DNA of 64,000 nucleotides from Pseudomonas sp. ACN8 (lineage in GTDB: Bacteria > Pseudomonadota > Gammaproteobacteria > Pseudomonadales > Pseudomonadaceae), in contig NZ_MRCS01000034.1 of assembly GCF_002303925.1 (NCBI RefSeq), forward strand, positions 1 through 64,000, written 5' to 3'. Position 1 is the stretch's first letter. Each line of letters begins with the position of its first letter. The notes under the pieces are model-generated. The model was not told the DNA's origin, did not search any database, and saw only the letters and a program-made list of their open reading frames with translations. Shown here piece after piece: positions 25,261 through 33,280 of this stretch. Both the position numbers and the translations under genes were made by a program.

Positions 25261-26943
25261 TTACTCGGGCAGGGCGATCGGTCCGATCTCGTTGAATACA
25301 TCTCCTGGACCCGGATTCTCGGCGTGAGTTGCACCGCCGAAGTGTTTCATGATGCCCCACACCGCGTTGAGCGAAGTTTGTACCGCGCCCTCAACCCAGG
25401 CCGGCGTCCACGAAACGTCGTCACCGGCGATGAAAATCCCGCGCTGCTCGACTGGCATGTCGTCTTGCATGAAGTGCGCATACATGCGCTGGTTGTAGCG
25501 GTAGTGGCCGGGTAGCGCACCTTTGAACGCGCCGAGGAAATGCGGGTCGGCTTCCCACGAAACGGTGATCGGATCGCCGATGATCCGCGCGGCGATGTCG
25601 ACTTTCGGGTAGATCTTCTTCAACGCATCCAAGGCCAGTTTCACGCGTTTTTCCACCGGCTGCGGGAGCATTTTCAGCGCGTCGCTCATCCACGAGTACG
25701 ACAGGCAGATCACTCCCGGCTTGTCGTCGCCGTTGTCGAACAGATAAGTGCCACGGGTCAGGCGATCGGTGAGGGTCATGCTCATCAGGTCGCGGCCGGT
25801 TTCCGGATCCTTGTCCTTCCAGAACGGGCGGTCGACCATCACGAAAGTTTTAGACGACTGCATGTAGCGGGTACGGTCCAAAGCCATCCACATTTTTTGC
25901 GAGAACAGGCTTTCGTCGCATTCGATCTGGGTGGTCAGCAGCCAGCTCTGGCAGGTGGTCAGCACGGCCGCGTATTCGCGGGTGTCGCCCCAGTTGTCGG
26001 TGACGGCGAAACGGCCGCCCGGCGCGTGGGCAATTTTCTTCACGCCGGTGCGCGGTGCGCCGTTGTGCAGCGAGCTGAGGCTGGTGCCGGCCGGCCAGTG
26101 CGCGCAACGCTCCGGCACATGGCGCCAGATGCCCTGTGGCACCTGCTCCACACCGCCAACCACCAGGTGCTGGTGATCGTCGCAGTTGGTCATGACGACG
26201 CGGAAGATTTCCAGCATCGAGTTCGGGAAGTCCGAATCCCAGCCGCCGGTGCCGAAACCGACCTGGCCGAACACTTCGCGGTGATGGAACGAGAGCTTGG
26301 CGAAGGCCTTGGAGGTGGCGACGAAATCGTAGAAGGTGCGGTCGTCCCACAGCGGCACCAGGGTGTTCCACAGTTCCTTGAGGCGCGGCACGTCGCGGTC
26401 GCGAATGGCTTGCTGGATATCGGCGAACTGCGAGCCGGCTTCCAGGGCATCGGCCCAGGCGTCAGCCACTTCCTGGAACAATGCAGGAAGATCCGACAGC
26501 TTCTGTGCGTAATGGGTCTGACCTTCGAGGTCGATCACTGTGCTGCCCGACGCGGGTGTCAGCGGGTTAGGGAAAGGTTTGGTTTCCAGACCCAGTTTGT
26601 CGACGTAGTGATAGAACGCGGTGGACGACACCGGGAAGCGCATCCCGCCCAGTTCGGCAATGATGCCTTCGGCGCCATTGAACGCCTGGGAGCGCAGGCG
26701 GCCGCCCATTTTCGAGGCTTCGTAGACGACCGGTTTCAGGCCCAGCTTCATCAGCTCATACGCCGCCACCAGGCCGGCAATCCCGCCGCCGACAATCGCC
26801 ACTTCGGCACCGTGATTGTGCTCGGGAATGCTGCCCAGCCCGGCCGGGTGTTCGATCCAGTCGTCGAAGGCGAAAGGAAAGTCCGGGCCAAAAATGGTAA
26901 TTGGCTTTTTACCGTCTGCAGGATGGCGATTGTTCTTGTTCAT
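25261..26943 (-). CDS. davB: L-lysine 2-monooxygenase
   Basis: A flavin monoamine oxidase-type monooxygenase that converts L-lysine to 5-aminopentanamide. 560 aa. The Rossmann motif is EVAIVGGGIAGLVAAYE (glycines at 52-57), and ELGGMRFPVSSTAFY and the C-terminal FAD segment IFIAGDDVSWTPAWVEGA are present. It aligns almost without gaps to P. putida DavB as remembered. davA follows directly, and an Lrp-type regulator lies upstream on the same strand. Degradation would feed glutarate metabolism via DavT/DavD, which are not in this window. Confidence 0.93.
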   Translation of the reverse strand: MNKNNRHPADGKKPITIFGPDFPFAFDDWIEHPAGLGSIPEHNHGAEVAIVGGGIAGLVAAYELMKLGLKPVVYEASKMGGRLRSQAFNGAEGIIAELGGMRFPVSSTAFYHYVDKLGLETKPFPNPLTPASGSTVIDLEGQTHYAQKLSDLPALFQEVADAWADALEAGSQFADIQQAIRDRDVPRLKELWNTLVPLWDDRTFYDFVATSKAFAKLSFHHREVFGQVGFGTGGWDSDFPNSMLEIFRVVMTNCDDHQHLVVGGVEQVPQGIWRHVPERCAHWPAGTSLSSLHNGAPRTGVKKIAHAPGGRFAVTDNWGDTREYAAVLTTCQSWLLTTQIECDESLFSQKMWMALDRTRYMQSSKTFVMVDRPFWKDKDPETGRDLMSMTLTDRLTRGTYLFDNGDDKPGVICLSYSWMSDALKMLPQPVEKRVKLALDALKKIYPKVDIAARIIGDPITVSWEADPHFLGAFKGALPGHYRYNQRMYAHFMQDDMPVEQRGIFIAGDDVSWTPAWVEGAVQTSLNAVWGIMKHFGGATHAENPGPGDVFNEIGPIALPE

Positions 26944-27103
26944 GGCTGACCTTGCTGGCGACCCGACGCGGAATGCGCATCTGAGTATAGGAAAAGATGC
27001 CAGCCATTCTAGAGAGCACGGAGCACGTTAATAAGACGCAAAGTGTCGTCGTTTTGCCAATTCAACGATCAATATGACGATCTATCGATACACACTGCCC
27101 ACT

Positions 27104-27126
27104 GTAGGAGCGAGCCTGCTCGCGAT
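27104..27126 (+). repeat. Single REP element
   Basis: GTAGGAGCGAGCCTGCTCGC plus GAT, one REP unit without an inverted partner. It lies in the 222-bp gap between davB and its regulator. Confidence 0.75.
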
Positions 27127-27165
27127 AGCGTCAGCTCAGACACCCATGAAACCTGAATTGGAATG

Positions 27166-27654
27166 TCAAACCGGCTGCCCCCGATCAATCTTGCTGCTCA
27201 AGATGATCGACGTCGTGGTCTTCTCCACCCCATCCACACTGCCAATCTGATCCAGCAACTGATCGAGTTGCTCCGGCGAATCGGTGCGCAACCACGCCAC
27301 ATAATCAAATTCGCCACTCACCGCACACAACTGCTGCACCTGCGCCATCGCGCTCAGGCGTCGCAACACTTCCTTGCCGGAACGCGGTTGCACGGTGATC
27401 CCCACATACGCCTGCAACCCGCCATCCACCACCCGCTGTCCAAGGCGCACGCCGTAACCGGTGATCACCTTGGCCTTTTCCAGCCGCGCCAGGCGCGAAG
27501 TGACCGTGGTGCGGGCGATGCCCAGTTGCCGGGCGAGCATGGCCACGCTTTCGCGGGCGTTGATCTGCAGGGCGGCAATCAATTGGCGGTCGATTTCATC
27601 GAGAACAGGGGGGCGAGTGTCGGGCAACGGCGTGGCTCCAGAGGCGTGAATCAA
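27166..27654 (-). CDS. Lrp/AsnC-family regulator
   Basis: A 162-aa regulator. The HTH is at about 18-65 (LDEIDRQLIAALQINARESVAMLARQLG...TTVTSRLARLEKAKVI), and a RAM/effector domain follows (YVGITVQPRSGKEV...AVSGEFDYVAWLR). The C-terminus reads TTTSIILSSKIDRG. Located upstream of davBA on the same strand, it is likely their lysine-responsive regulator, as in P. putida where an AsnC-type gene borders davB (from memory). The 16 or so residues before LDEIDRQL are poorly defined, so a later start is possible. Confidence 0.88.
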   Translation of the reverse strand: MIHASGATPLPDTRPPVLDEIDRQLIAALQINARESVAMLARQLGIARTTVTSRLARLEKAKVITGYGVRLGQRVVDGGLQAYVGITVQPRSGKEVLRRLSAMAQVQQLCAVSGEFDYVAWLRTDSPEQLDQLLDQIGSVDGVEKTTTSIILSSKIDRGQPV

Positions 27655-27755
27655 TGGTCCAGCATGTTACAGGCTCGTTCGACGCGACGCTTGTGGCCGA
27701 AAGAGAGTAGGCAATCGACTAAGATTGATGCTGTCGAGGGTGAGAGGCCAGGGAT

Positions 27756-28436
27756 ATGACAACGAAGCTGCCTGCCGCTGTACGGGACCGTGCATTGCAG
27801 ATCGCCCATCACGAAATGGGGCACTACGTGGTGGCCCGCGCCCTGGGATTTGAAACGGGTGGGGTGAGCCTGACAGTGACCAAGGATCTGCGGCACCAGG
27901 GAGGGGCCTCCATTACCCTGGTGCGCCCAATTTCGTCGATGGAAGCCATGAAGGAACATCTGGAAGCCCGGATGATGGTGCTCCTGGCTGGCGCAATGGC
28001 GCAAACACTGCCTTCAAAACCTTCAGCCGCAAAACGCGTCGATAAGCGGCAAGCGACAGCCATCCTCAAAGGCGAGCAGGGGGCGGAACAGGATTACGCA
28101 AAAGTCAGGGAGCTACAGCACCTGCTGCGTAATATCCTCTACCCCGATACCGATCCAGCGTCGTCTGAACGCATAACTGCGCAGCTCAAAGCGATGACTG
28201 ATCGCGTGTGGGATCGGACGCAACAAATCATCGAGGATCAGGCCGGGACGATTGCCGAATTGGCCGGGGCGCTGGTGGACGGGATGGTCATTGTGGAGCA
28301 GTGGGGGCGGGCGGCGGATACGTATGAGGTTGTGTTGACGGGGCCGATGCTGGAGCGGTTGCGGGCAGTGCAGACCATCCCTTCGTTACGTGTTTGGACT
28401 GACAGTTGCAGTGATGTCGTCCAGCACTGCAAATAA
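27756..28436 (+). CDS. Stand-alone M41 (FtsH-type) zinc peptidase
   Basis: A 226-aa protein with only the peptidase part of FtsH. HEMGH at residues 19-23 is the zinc motif. MMVLLAGAMAQ (73-83) matches the FtsH helix that follows, and D113 in GAEQDYAK fits the third zinc ligand. There is no AAA domain and no TM helix, so it cannot unfold substrates alone. Targets unknown. The last ~30 residues show no family pattern. It opens the accessory zone, 101 bp after the Lrp gene on the other strand. Confidence 0.75.
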   Translation: MTTKLPAAVRDRALQIAHHEMGHYVVARALGFETGGVSLTVTKDLRHQGGASITLVRPISSMEAMKEHLEARMMVLLAGAMAQTLPSKPSAAKRVDKRQATAILKGEQGAEQDYAKVRELQHLLRNILYPDTDPASSERITAQLKAMTDRVWDRTQQIIEDQAGTIAELAGALVDGMVIVEQWGRAADTYEVVLTGPMLERLRAVQTIPSLRVWTDSCSDVVQHCK

Positions 28437-28467
28437 CGAAGGGTCGAAGAGGCCGGCTCTATCAGTT

Positions 28468-28497
28468 CCAAAAAGGGAACGCCCAGTCCCTTTTTGG
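28468..28497. repeat. Inverted repeat after the peptidase gene
   Basis: CCAAAAAGGGA / TCCCTTTTTGG with an 8-nt loop, 31 bases after the stop. The perfect 11-bp stem may stop transcription from both sides, though the T-run lies inside the stem. Confidence 0.5.
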
Positions 28498-28524
28498 GAG
28501 TTTTCCGGTCCTGTGAACAGTGTT

Positions 28525-28824
28525 CTATTGATCTGCATCCGCTCTTGATTGAACAGGCCTTCGCGTCAGCACTTTCACCACATCATCAATCACCGCTTTG
28601 CTCATCGTCGTCAGGTAATGCGCGGCCCAGGCGTGGCGGTCGGAGTCTTGGGTGTAGGCGGCATCGACGGTCAGGGACTTGGCGAGGAATAGCAGGTCGG
28701 AGGCTTGGGCCAGGGCGTCGGCGATGGGGACGTTGCGACAGACGTGGAACAGAGGTTGATCCGAGAGATACAGGAAAGGGGTGAAACCGACGGTTTTTAG
28801 TTCTGAAGGTGTGGATGTGTTCAT
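28525..28824 (-). CDS. DUF3077 protein
   Basis: A 99-aa Pseudomonas-typical protein of unknown function. The core is PLFHVCRNVPIADALAQASDLLFLAKSLT followed by RHAWAAHYLTTMSKAVIDDVVKVL. Helical and soluble. The ATG at 28824 has GGAG 7 nt upstream; a TTG two codons earlier is ignored. Its leader carries a strongly folded RNA element (28880-28954), an arrangement I recall for other DUF3077 genes. Confidence 0.8.
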   Translation of the reverse strand: MNTSTPSELKTVGFTPFLYLSDQPLFHVCRNVPIADALAQASDLLFLAKSLTVDAAYTQDSDRHAWAAHYLTTMSKAVIDDVVKVLTRRPVQSRADADQ

Positions 28825-28879
28825 ATTCAAACTCCTAATTTTTTAAGGCGCTGTCACATTCGTTTCCAAGCGAATGGGT

Positions 28880-28954
28880 GGCAGCTGCGCGCAGGTTGGA
28901 AAACCGGGAAATTAGGAAACCGGCACGCCCGAAGACGTCCCGCGCACAGCTGCC
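28880..28954 (-). ncRNA. Structured leader RNA upstream of DUF3077
   Basis: On the minus strand a 13-bp closing stem pairs GGCAGCTGTGCGC with GCGCGCAGCTGCC (one U.G). Inside are a small hairpin (GGGACGTC...GGGCGTGCC) and unpaired CCGGTTTCC and CCCGGTTTTCC stretches. It ends 55 bases before the DUF3077 ATG. The layout and the GCGTGCCGGTTTCC core remind me of the C4 antisense RNA family, but I could not check a covariance model, so the family name is tentative. Confidence 0.5.
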
Positions 28955-29382
28955 ATAACTCAAAATTCAGGTGGGCAAACTGTTGCGTCCAATTTCGACG
29001 GGTTTCCAAGCCCGATCACTGATTGGTCAGCGACGTCCAGAGACTATCCCGTCGAAGAAAAGCGCAACAAGGCGGCAAAGTGCCCAAAAGCAAGGTTCGG
29101 AGTTTGCCTACAAGGTTTACGGACGTCATCCGATATTGCGACACCCTCTGTAAACGAAGACTGGCGCAACGAGCGACTTTCCAGGCCGGTGCATCCTCTG
29201 AGTAGTTGAGCCAAACGCCCGGTTCCCGTGTTGTCGTGAGGGCACTGAAGCAATTGGCAAAACGGCAAACTCTCTGCCAGCAACCATCGTTAACAATTGA
29301 CAGAGAAATCAGGATGGTTGGGCACCTCTGAAACTCATACATTTATTCCTTTGAGGTTATATTCCTTTGGTGGCATATTTGT
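28955..29382. other. Gene-poor spacer before the HigBA-like pair
   Basis: No convincing gene. Short open frames on both strands lack Shine-Dalgarno sequences and family motifs. TCGACGGG at 28997 and its complement at 29047 could pair. A tandem TATTCCTTTG at 29344-29353 and 29360-29369, just before the toxin start, may be the operator of the toxin-antitoxin pair. Confidence 0.5.
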
Positions 29383-29748
29383 ATGAAATGGGACGTCGAA
29401 TGCACGGATGAATTTGAGGCCTGGTGGGATCACCTGAACGAGGCCGAACAGGACTCGGTTCAGGCCACGGTGATGTTGCTGGGCGAGGATGGCCCACACT
29501 TGGGTTTTCCACATACCAGCGATATCAAGGGTTCACGGCATGGCAACCTTCGTGAGTTAAGGGTGCAGCACGCTGGCAGGCCTTACCGTGTGCTGTACGC
29601 GTTTGATCCACGGCGCAGCGCGATTCTGCTGATTGGCGGTGATAAAACCGGCCAGGAGCGTTGGTATTCGGAACAGGTGCCACTGGCCGAACGTCTCTAC
29701 GACGAGCATTTGGAAGCATTGAAGAAAGAGGGCTATGACAATGGCTAA
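29383..29748 (+). CDS. HigB-like toxin (phage Gp49 family)
   Basis: A 121-aa RelE-superfamily protein of the Gp49/HigB2 type. MKWDVECTDEFEAWWDHL at the N-terminus is followed by the hallmark RELRVQHAGRPYRVLYAFDPRRSAILLIGGDKTG (residues about 56-89) with its arginines. It is predicted to cleave mRNA at the ribosome. An HTH antitoxin gene overlaps its end by 8 bases. The pair sits directly beside the attL site of the prophage remnant but outside it. Confidence 0.87.
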   Translation: MKWDVECTDEFEAWWDHLNEAEQDSVQATVMLLGEDGPHLGFPHTSDIKGSRHGNLRELRVQHAGRPYRVLYAFDPRRSAILLIGGDKTGQERWYSEQVPLAERLYDEHLEALKKEGYDNG

Positions 29749-30046
29749 AAAATTTGCTGATTTGGTGGCACGTCGCTCTCCAGAGTCTCAAGCGCGTGTT
29801 GAGGCCTTGCATCAGAAGCTACGAGCACAAATGCCGCTTCACGAATTGCGCCAGGCGCAAGCGTTGAGTCAGGACACACTGGCCAGGACACTGCATGTCA
29901 ACCAGGCGGCGATCTCCAAGATGGAGCGGCGAACGGACATGTACATCAGTACTTTGCGCAACTACATCCGCGCCATGGGTGGCGAGTTGGAAATCATCGC
30001 CACTTTCCCCGAGGGCCAGGTAAAGATCGAAAACTTTGCCAACTGA
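29741..30046 (+). CDS. HigA-like HTH antitoxin
   Basis: A 101-aa XRE-type antitoxin: HELRQAQALSQDTLARTLHVNQAAISKMERRTDMYISTLRNYIRAMGGELEI spans the HTH and the following conserved helix. ATG 29741 is favoured over the in-frame ATG at 29735 because GAGGG is then 8 nt away. It overlaps the toxin gene and should neutralise and autoregulate the pair. Confidence 0.87.
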   Translation: MAKKFADLVARRSPESQARVEALHQKLRAQMPLHELRQAQALSQDTLARTLHVNQAAISKMERRTDMYISTLRNYIRAMGGELEIIATFPEGQVKIENFAN

Positions 30047-30091
30047 ACGATTAAAAAATGGCTCAACTGTTTTGGGCTATTCAAATACGCA

Positions 30092-30165
30092 AAAGCCGCG
30101 CATTGCGCGGCTTTCTTGTTTGGTGGGCCCACACGGACTTGAACCGTGGACCAAAGGATTATGAG
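30092..30165. mobile_element. attL: 74-bp direct repeat of the tRNA 3' half
   Basis: Identical over 74 bases to 39139-39212. It contains the tRNA terminator hairpin (AAAGCCGCGC-ATT-GCGCGGCTTT) and the 3' half of the tRNA up to the anticodon loop, then diverges. The left copy is therefore the duplicated target sequence made by integrase-mediated insertion, not a tRNA gene. Confidence 0.95.
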
Positions 30166-30259
30166 CCCTAAAAATGGTCCCGCAGATAGGGAGTATGGTC
30201 ATAAATCACTGGCTTTATCTGATTTTATGTACCTATATGCCGGATATTTTTGCGAATGC

Positions 30260-30279
30260 TGTGGACGCAATGTGGACGG
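30260..30279 (+). promoter_or_regulatory. Candidate integrase arm site, left end
   Basis: TGTGGACG-N3-TGTGGACGG: two copies 11 bp apart, one helical turn. The same pattern with the same spacing and orientation occurs at 39066-39085 near the right end. It is 95 bp inside attL. Binding by the integrase or an excisionase is inferred. Confidence 0.5.
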
Positions 30280-30403
30280 CAATTGGTGGCAGTACTGACC
30301 CATTCAATTCTGTTGAAAAGAAAGTGCGTGGCTGTCGGCTGCTTGCTTTCGTGCTTGCTTCACGCCGCTGGTAACATGTGGCAAAAATTAGAAGGAAAGC
30401 CAG

Positions 30404-31879
30404 ATGACGAGATGGATTCAGGAATTCGATCAGCTCCCGTTTAAGAGCTCTTGGACCACCCTGTTGGAGGAAGTTGAACCGCTAGATGTCGACGACCAAA
30501 CAGTATCGACAACGGTGGAAGAGCTGGCTCGATTAAAAAAGGCGCTCGCGTTCGTCGATGGCATTATCGCTAACTCGGATATCGAGCTTACCCCAAAATC
30601 CATTTGGCAAAATTGCCACGGCCAAACCGAGGCCTGTTTACTACAGGTACGAGCGTACACCTCAAACCGGAACGCAGCGCATCTCGTTCAGGCAAACGAA
30701 CACGCCGATAATCTCCTCACGTACGTCCGTCCATACATGGTCGCTCCAGAACATGCTCTGAAGGCGTACGGGGATGCTGTACGGAAATTTTCCGATCAGA
30801 TCACGCAGTACGTGGGTGCCTTCGAAAAGAAAGCCAAAAGCGTTCAGGTTGATCTTGAGAATGTTGCAGCAGAGGCCGTCAGGCAACAGAAGGAAATCGG
30901 GGCCATAGAGCTGCGTGCACAGCAATTCGATAACTATTTGTACGTAGGTGTCGAAGGAAACAAACCAGCGGAGACGTACATCCAAGAGATGGTTTCCGAC
31001 GTGGAGGTTAGCCAAAAAGAGGTGGCAGCTCTGCATCAGAAGCTTCTCGATGGACCTGAATCAACATCCGAGAAAATCTCGACCTTTTCCAAAGAAATTC
31101 ATCAGCAACGCGACGCACTTGACGAGTTATTGGATTCAGCCACATCAAGAACCAAGGAACTGGAGCGCTTCTACGAGCGAATCTTTGGTTATCGGAAGGG
31201 TGACGATGACGAAGTGCCTGAGGATGGATTAAAGCAGGAGCTCGACGCTCGACTTGAGCAGCTAGGCAAGCACGAAACGGAACAAAAAACTCGTCAGGAA
31301 GCATTATTCAAAAGCATAGAATCCTTGTTGCCTGGAGCGACAAGTGCAGGTCTGGCCTCAGCCTATACGACACTCAAGGACCACTTTAAAACGCCTATCA
31401 TTCGGTACACCCGTGCTTTTTACGGCTCAATGTTGATTTTATTTCTTGGCGGATTGGCTCTGGTAACAGACCACATTTCTCTGGAACCATTCCGCCTTGA
31501 GTTCGTAAAAACAGCCGGCTGGGAGGAAATGCTACGCACGCTTCTTACGCGAATGCCGATTATCCTACCAGTGGTTTGGGTCGCGATATTCTCAGCAACT
31601 CGTCGTAGCCAGTATGAGCGGCTTCAACAAGAGTATGCCCATAAAGAGGCTTTTGCCTCTTCATATGAAAGCTACAAAAAGCAGCTTGAGGCACTTCAGG
31701 TAGACGAGGATGTTCTGCAAAAAGAACTGATTGCAAAAGCCATTGATGCGATCGCCTTCAACGCCTCCAATACACTGGACGGCAAGCACGCGGAAAAACC
31801 GCCTGTCTACCAGTTGCTCGAAAAAATCAGTATTGAAGATTTAAAGAAAATATTGGACCTGGTAAAAAAACCTACGTGA
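30404..31879 (+). CDS. Coiled-coil membrane protein, cargo next to attL
   Basis: A 491-aa protein of unknown function. The N-terminal ~135 residues are globular/helical. A long coiled coil runs about 140-310, rich in Glu/Gln/Lys, with the insert FGYRKGDDDEVPEDGL. SLLPGATSAGLASAY follows, then TM helices at about 338-357 and 382-398, and a cytoplasmic tail RRSQYERLQQEYAHKEAFASSYESYKKQLEAL. GAAGGAAAG precedes the ATG. No enzymatic motif is visible. Its att-adjacent cargo position suggests a fitness role for the host, possibly phage defence, but that is inference. A terminator follows at 31995. Confidence 0.8.
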   Translation: MTRWIQEFDQLPFKSSWTTLLEEVEPLDVDDQTVSTTVEELARLKKALAFVDGIIANSDIELTPKSIWQNCHGQTEACLLQVRAYTSNRNAAHLVQANEHADNLLTYVRPYMVAPEHALKAYGDAVRKFSDQITQYVGAFEKKAKSVQVDLENVAAEAVRQQKEIGAIELRAQQFDNYLYVGVEGNKPAETYIQEMVSDVEVSQKEVAALHQKLLDGPESTSEKISTFSKEIHQQRDALDELLDSATSRTKELERFYERIFGYRKGDDDEVPEDGLKQELDARLEQLGKHETEQKTRQEALFKSIESLLPGATSAGLASAYTTLKDHFKTPIIRYTRAFYGSMLILFLGGLALVTDHISLEPFRLEFVKTAGWEEMLRTLLTRMPIILPVVWVAIFSATRRSQYERLQQEYAHKEAFASSYESYKKQLEALQVDEDVLQKELIAKAIDAIAFNASNTLDGKHAEKPPVYQLLEKISIEDLKKILDLVKKPT

Positions 31880-32355
31880 AAATCAATGAAGCGTGTCTTA
31901 GGCATCATCACCTAGCTTTTATAACCTTCTGAGCCGCTTTCACTCTCCGAAGGAGAGCCGATGCTAAAGCGTAAATCATGGAGGATTCAAAAAGAAAACA
32001 CGCCCAATGGCGTGTTTTTTTGTATATGCCGCCCTGGGTTGGGCGTTTCACCGGTCCGCCAAGTCACCACGCGGTGTTGTTCACGTACAAAATTCCTTTC
32101 GTTTTTTTGCAATGCCTTTCCCAGGGTGAAAAACGTTAAAAACGGCCAAAGGGCACGGTCTGCCTACGCTGGAAGGTTATCTTCATCGCTCAGAGTATTT
32201 CACAAGAAAACTGTGCAAAGCCCGTCGGCGGGAGGGGGAAAAGTGCATTCTGTCCCTCGATTTTCTCGGGGCGTGATTTTTTCAGTGCGCAGTGGTCTTT
32301 GCGGCGCAGCTGGTGAATGCCGTAGCATCTGTGAACCACACATGAGGACGTGACG
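31880..32355. other. Spacer with terminator; no supported gene
   Basis: After the cargo gene stop the only clear item is the terminator at 31995-32020. A frame starting at 31961 behind a good GGAG runs straight through that hairpin and shows no protein character. The rest, up to the Shine-Dalgarno at 32344, holds nothing I recognise. Confidence 0.6.
31995..32020 (+). terminator. Rho-independent terminator
   Basis: AAAACACGCC-CAAT-GGCGTGTTTT then TTT: a 10-bp stem with a T-run, 116 bases after the cargo gene. Confidence 0.9.
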
Positions 32356-32571
32356 ATGATTGAAGAAAAAGGGTATATCGCGATGTTGATTGGTGTGCTG
32401 AAGGATGGGAGAACAGCTGAAGAACGCGCTGCTGCTGCTCGCGGTCTTGGATTTATCGGTGGTGAGGAAGCTGTCGTAGCGTTGAGTTCGACATTAGCTG
32501 AGGGCCGGACGTCAGAGGAACGCGGTGCCGCCGCTGAATCGTTGGGGCGGGCTTTGGCCAATAGCCGCTGA
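32356..32571 (+). CDS. Small HEAT-repeat-like protein
   Basis: A 71-aa protein of two similar helical hairpins, KDGRTAEERAAAARGLGFIGG and AEGRTSEERGAAAESLGRAL, each about 35 residues, in the style of PBS-lyase HEAT repeats. It probably serves as a protein-binding scaffold; the partner is unknown. ATG 32356 has GAGG 8 nt upstream; a GTG two codons earlier is possible. A bidirectional terminator follows. Confidence 0.7.
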   Translation: MIEEKGYIAMLIGVLKDGRTAEERAAAARGLGFIGGEEAVVALSSTLAEGRTSEERGAAAESLGRALANSR

Positions 32572-32597
32572 TTGCGCTTTTAGTCAGAATGCCGCTC

Positions 32598-32637
32598 AAA
32601 AAAAGCCCCCACACTTCCGGTAGGTGTGGGGGCTTTT
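32598..32637. terminator. Bidirectional terminator
   Basis: AAAAGCCCCCACAC / GTGTGGGGGCTTTT with A- and T-runs on both sides. It serves the HEAT-like gene and the convergent DUF4760 gene. Confidence 0.93.
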
Positions 32638-32650
32638 CAGTAAGGTTTTG

Positions 32651-33163
32651 TCAAACTTTGAGAGGTTTCTTTTCCCACTTCAGCGCCAGTTTTTCAAAAT
32701 CCTTGTAAAAGGTCTTTTTCCCGGTCTGGTGTCGAACAGCCTCGATAAAGGGCTTGGCCTTCCGGTACAGATTTACGACGTTCGTCCGGTTCGCCTGGCG
32801 AAGCATTTCTTCATGATAAATGCCCTCGTTGATTCCAACGCAGATACGCTCCCAATGGTTCAGGACGTATTTCACCGCACGGGCCTCATCACCATCCGCT
32901 CTGTCAGGCTTGAGTAGATCTTTGATTGATCCGGCGGGGTCATGCATCGTCGCGACCATCTCATTGCCTAGGCGCAATTGGTCATCCATGCGGCATCCAA
33001 ACATCAGGTCGGCTGTTTGTTTCTTCTTGGCCGTCGACTGCACTTTGATGACCGAAATGATGGCGACCAGTACGCCGGACATGAGCAGCAAATTTCTAAA
33101 GGCCTCGGATGCAAGCTGTGAGGTAACCGACGTACAAATATCCATTTCTTTGATTCTACCCAT
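32651..33163 (-). CDS. DUF4760-type membrane-anchored protein
   Basis: A 170-aa protein with one N-terminal TM helix (FRNLLLMSGVLVAIISVIKV, about 20-40) and a cytoplasmic domain with the DUF4760 pattern HWERICVGINEGIYHEEMLRQ...NVVNLYRKAKPFIEAVRHQTG. Function unknown; found in phages and mobile elements. Start uncertain. The frame is open to an ATG at 33271 (206 aa), but that part has rare Arg codons and crosses a terminator-like hairpin. 33163 or 33145 is more likely, though both have weak Shine-Dalgarno signals. Confidence 0.72.
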   Translation of the reverse strand: MGRIKEMDICTSVTSQLASEAFRNLLLMSGVLVAIISVIKVQSTAKKKQTADLMFGCRMDDQLRLGNEMVATMHDPAGSIKDLLKPDRADGDEARAVKYVLNHWERICVGINEGIYHEEMLRQANRTNVVNLYRKAKPFIEAVRHQTGKKTFYKDFEKLALKWEKKPLKV

Positions 33164-33168
33164 AAAAA

Positions 33169-33189
33169 ATGGAGACCGATGGTCTCCAT
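33169..33189 (-). terminator. Hairpin with T-run in front of the DUF4760 gene
   Basis: On the minus strand ATGGAGACC-ATC-GGTCTCCAT followed by TTTTT and the ATG at 33163. It looks like an intrinsic terminator placed between a 15-codon mini-ORF and the gene, as in an attenuator. Confidence 0.65.
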
Positions 33190-33210
33190 TTGGAAGCTGT
33201 AAGTAGCGGT

Positions 33211-33258
33211 TTAGAAGCCTTCGTACTCTTCGTAGGCTAGTGCGGACAATACGTTCAT
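33211..33258 (-). CDS. Putative 15-residue leader peptide
   Basis: MNVLSALAYEEYEGF with stop, behind an excellent Shine-Dalgarno (GAGGG, 6 nt). It lies about 45 nt into the predicted transcript from the promoter at 33309-33338 and 22 nt before the terminator-like hairpin. The size and context suit a leader peptide or a micro-gene of its own. Too short for similarity arguments. Confidence 0.4.
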   Translation of the reverse strand: MNVLSALAYEEYEGF

Positions 33259-33280
33259 ATTCATCCCTCATCTCTGTTCT

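Noticed and set aside
28971..29342. Several 60-108 codon frames on both strands before the HigBA-like pair
   Set aside because: They overlap one another, lack Shine-Dalgarno sequences and have no recognisable domain.
30121..30165. tRNA-like sequence at the left end of the element
   Set aside because: Only the 3' half to the anticodon loop is present; it is the duplicated att core, not a tRNA gene.
31961..32353. 130-codon frame after the left cargo gene with a good Shine-Dalgarno
   Set aside because: It reads through a strong terminator hairpin within its first 20 codons and shows no protein-like composition.
33163..33271. Longer N-terminus of the DUF4760 protein (start at 33271)
   Set aside because: The extra 36 codons use rare arginine codons, lack a good Shine-Dalgarno and cross the mini-ORF and hairpin; noted as an alternative only.
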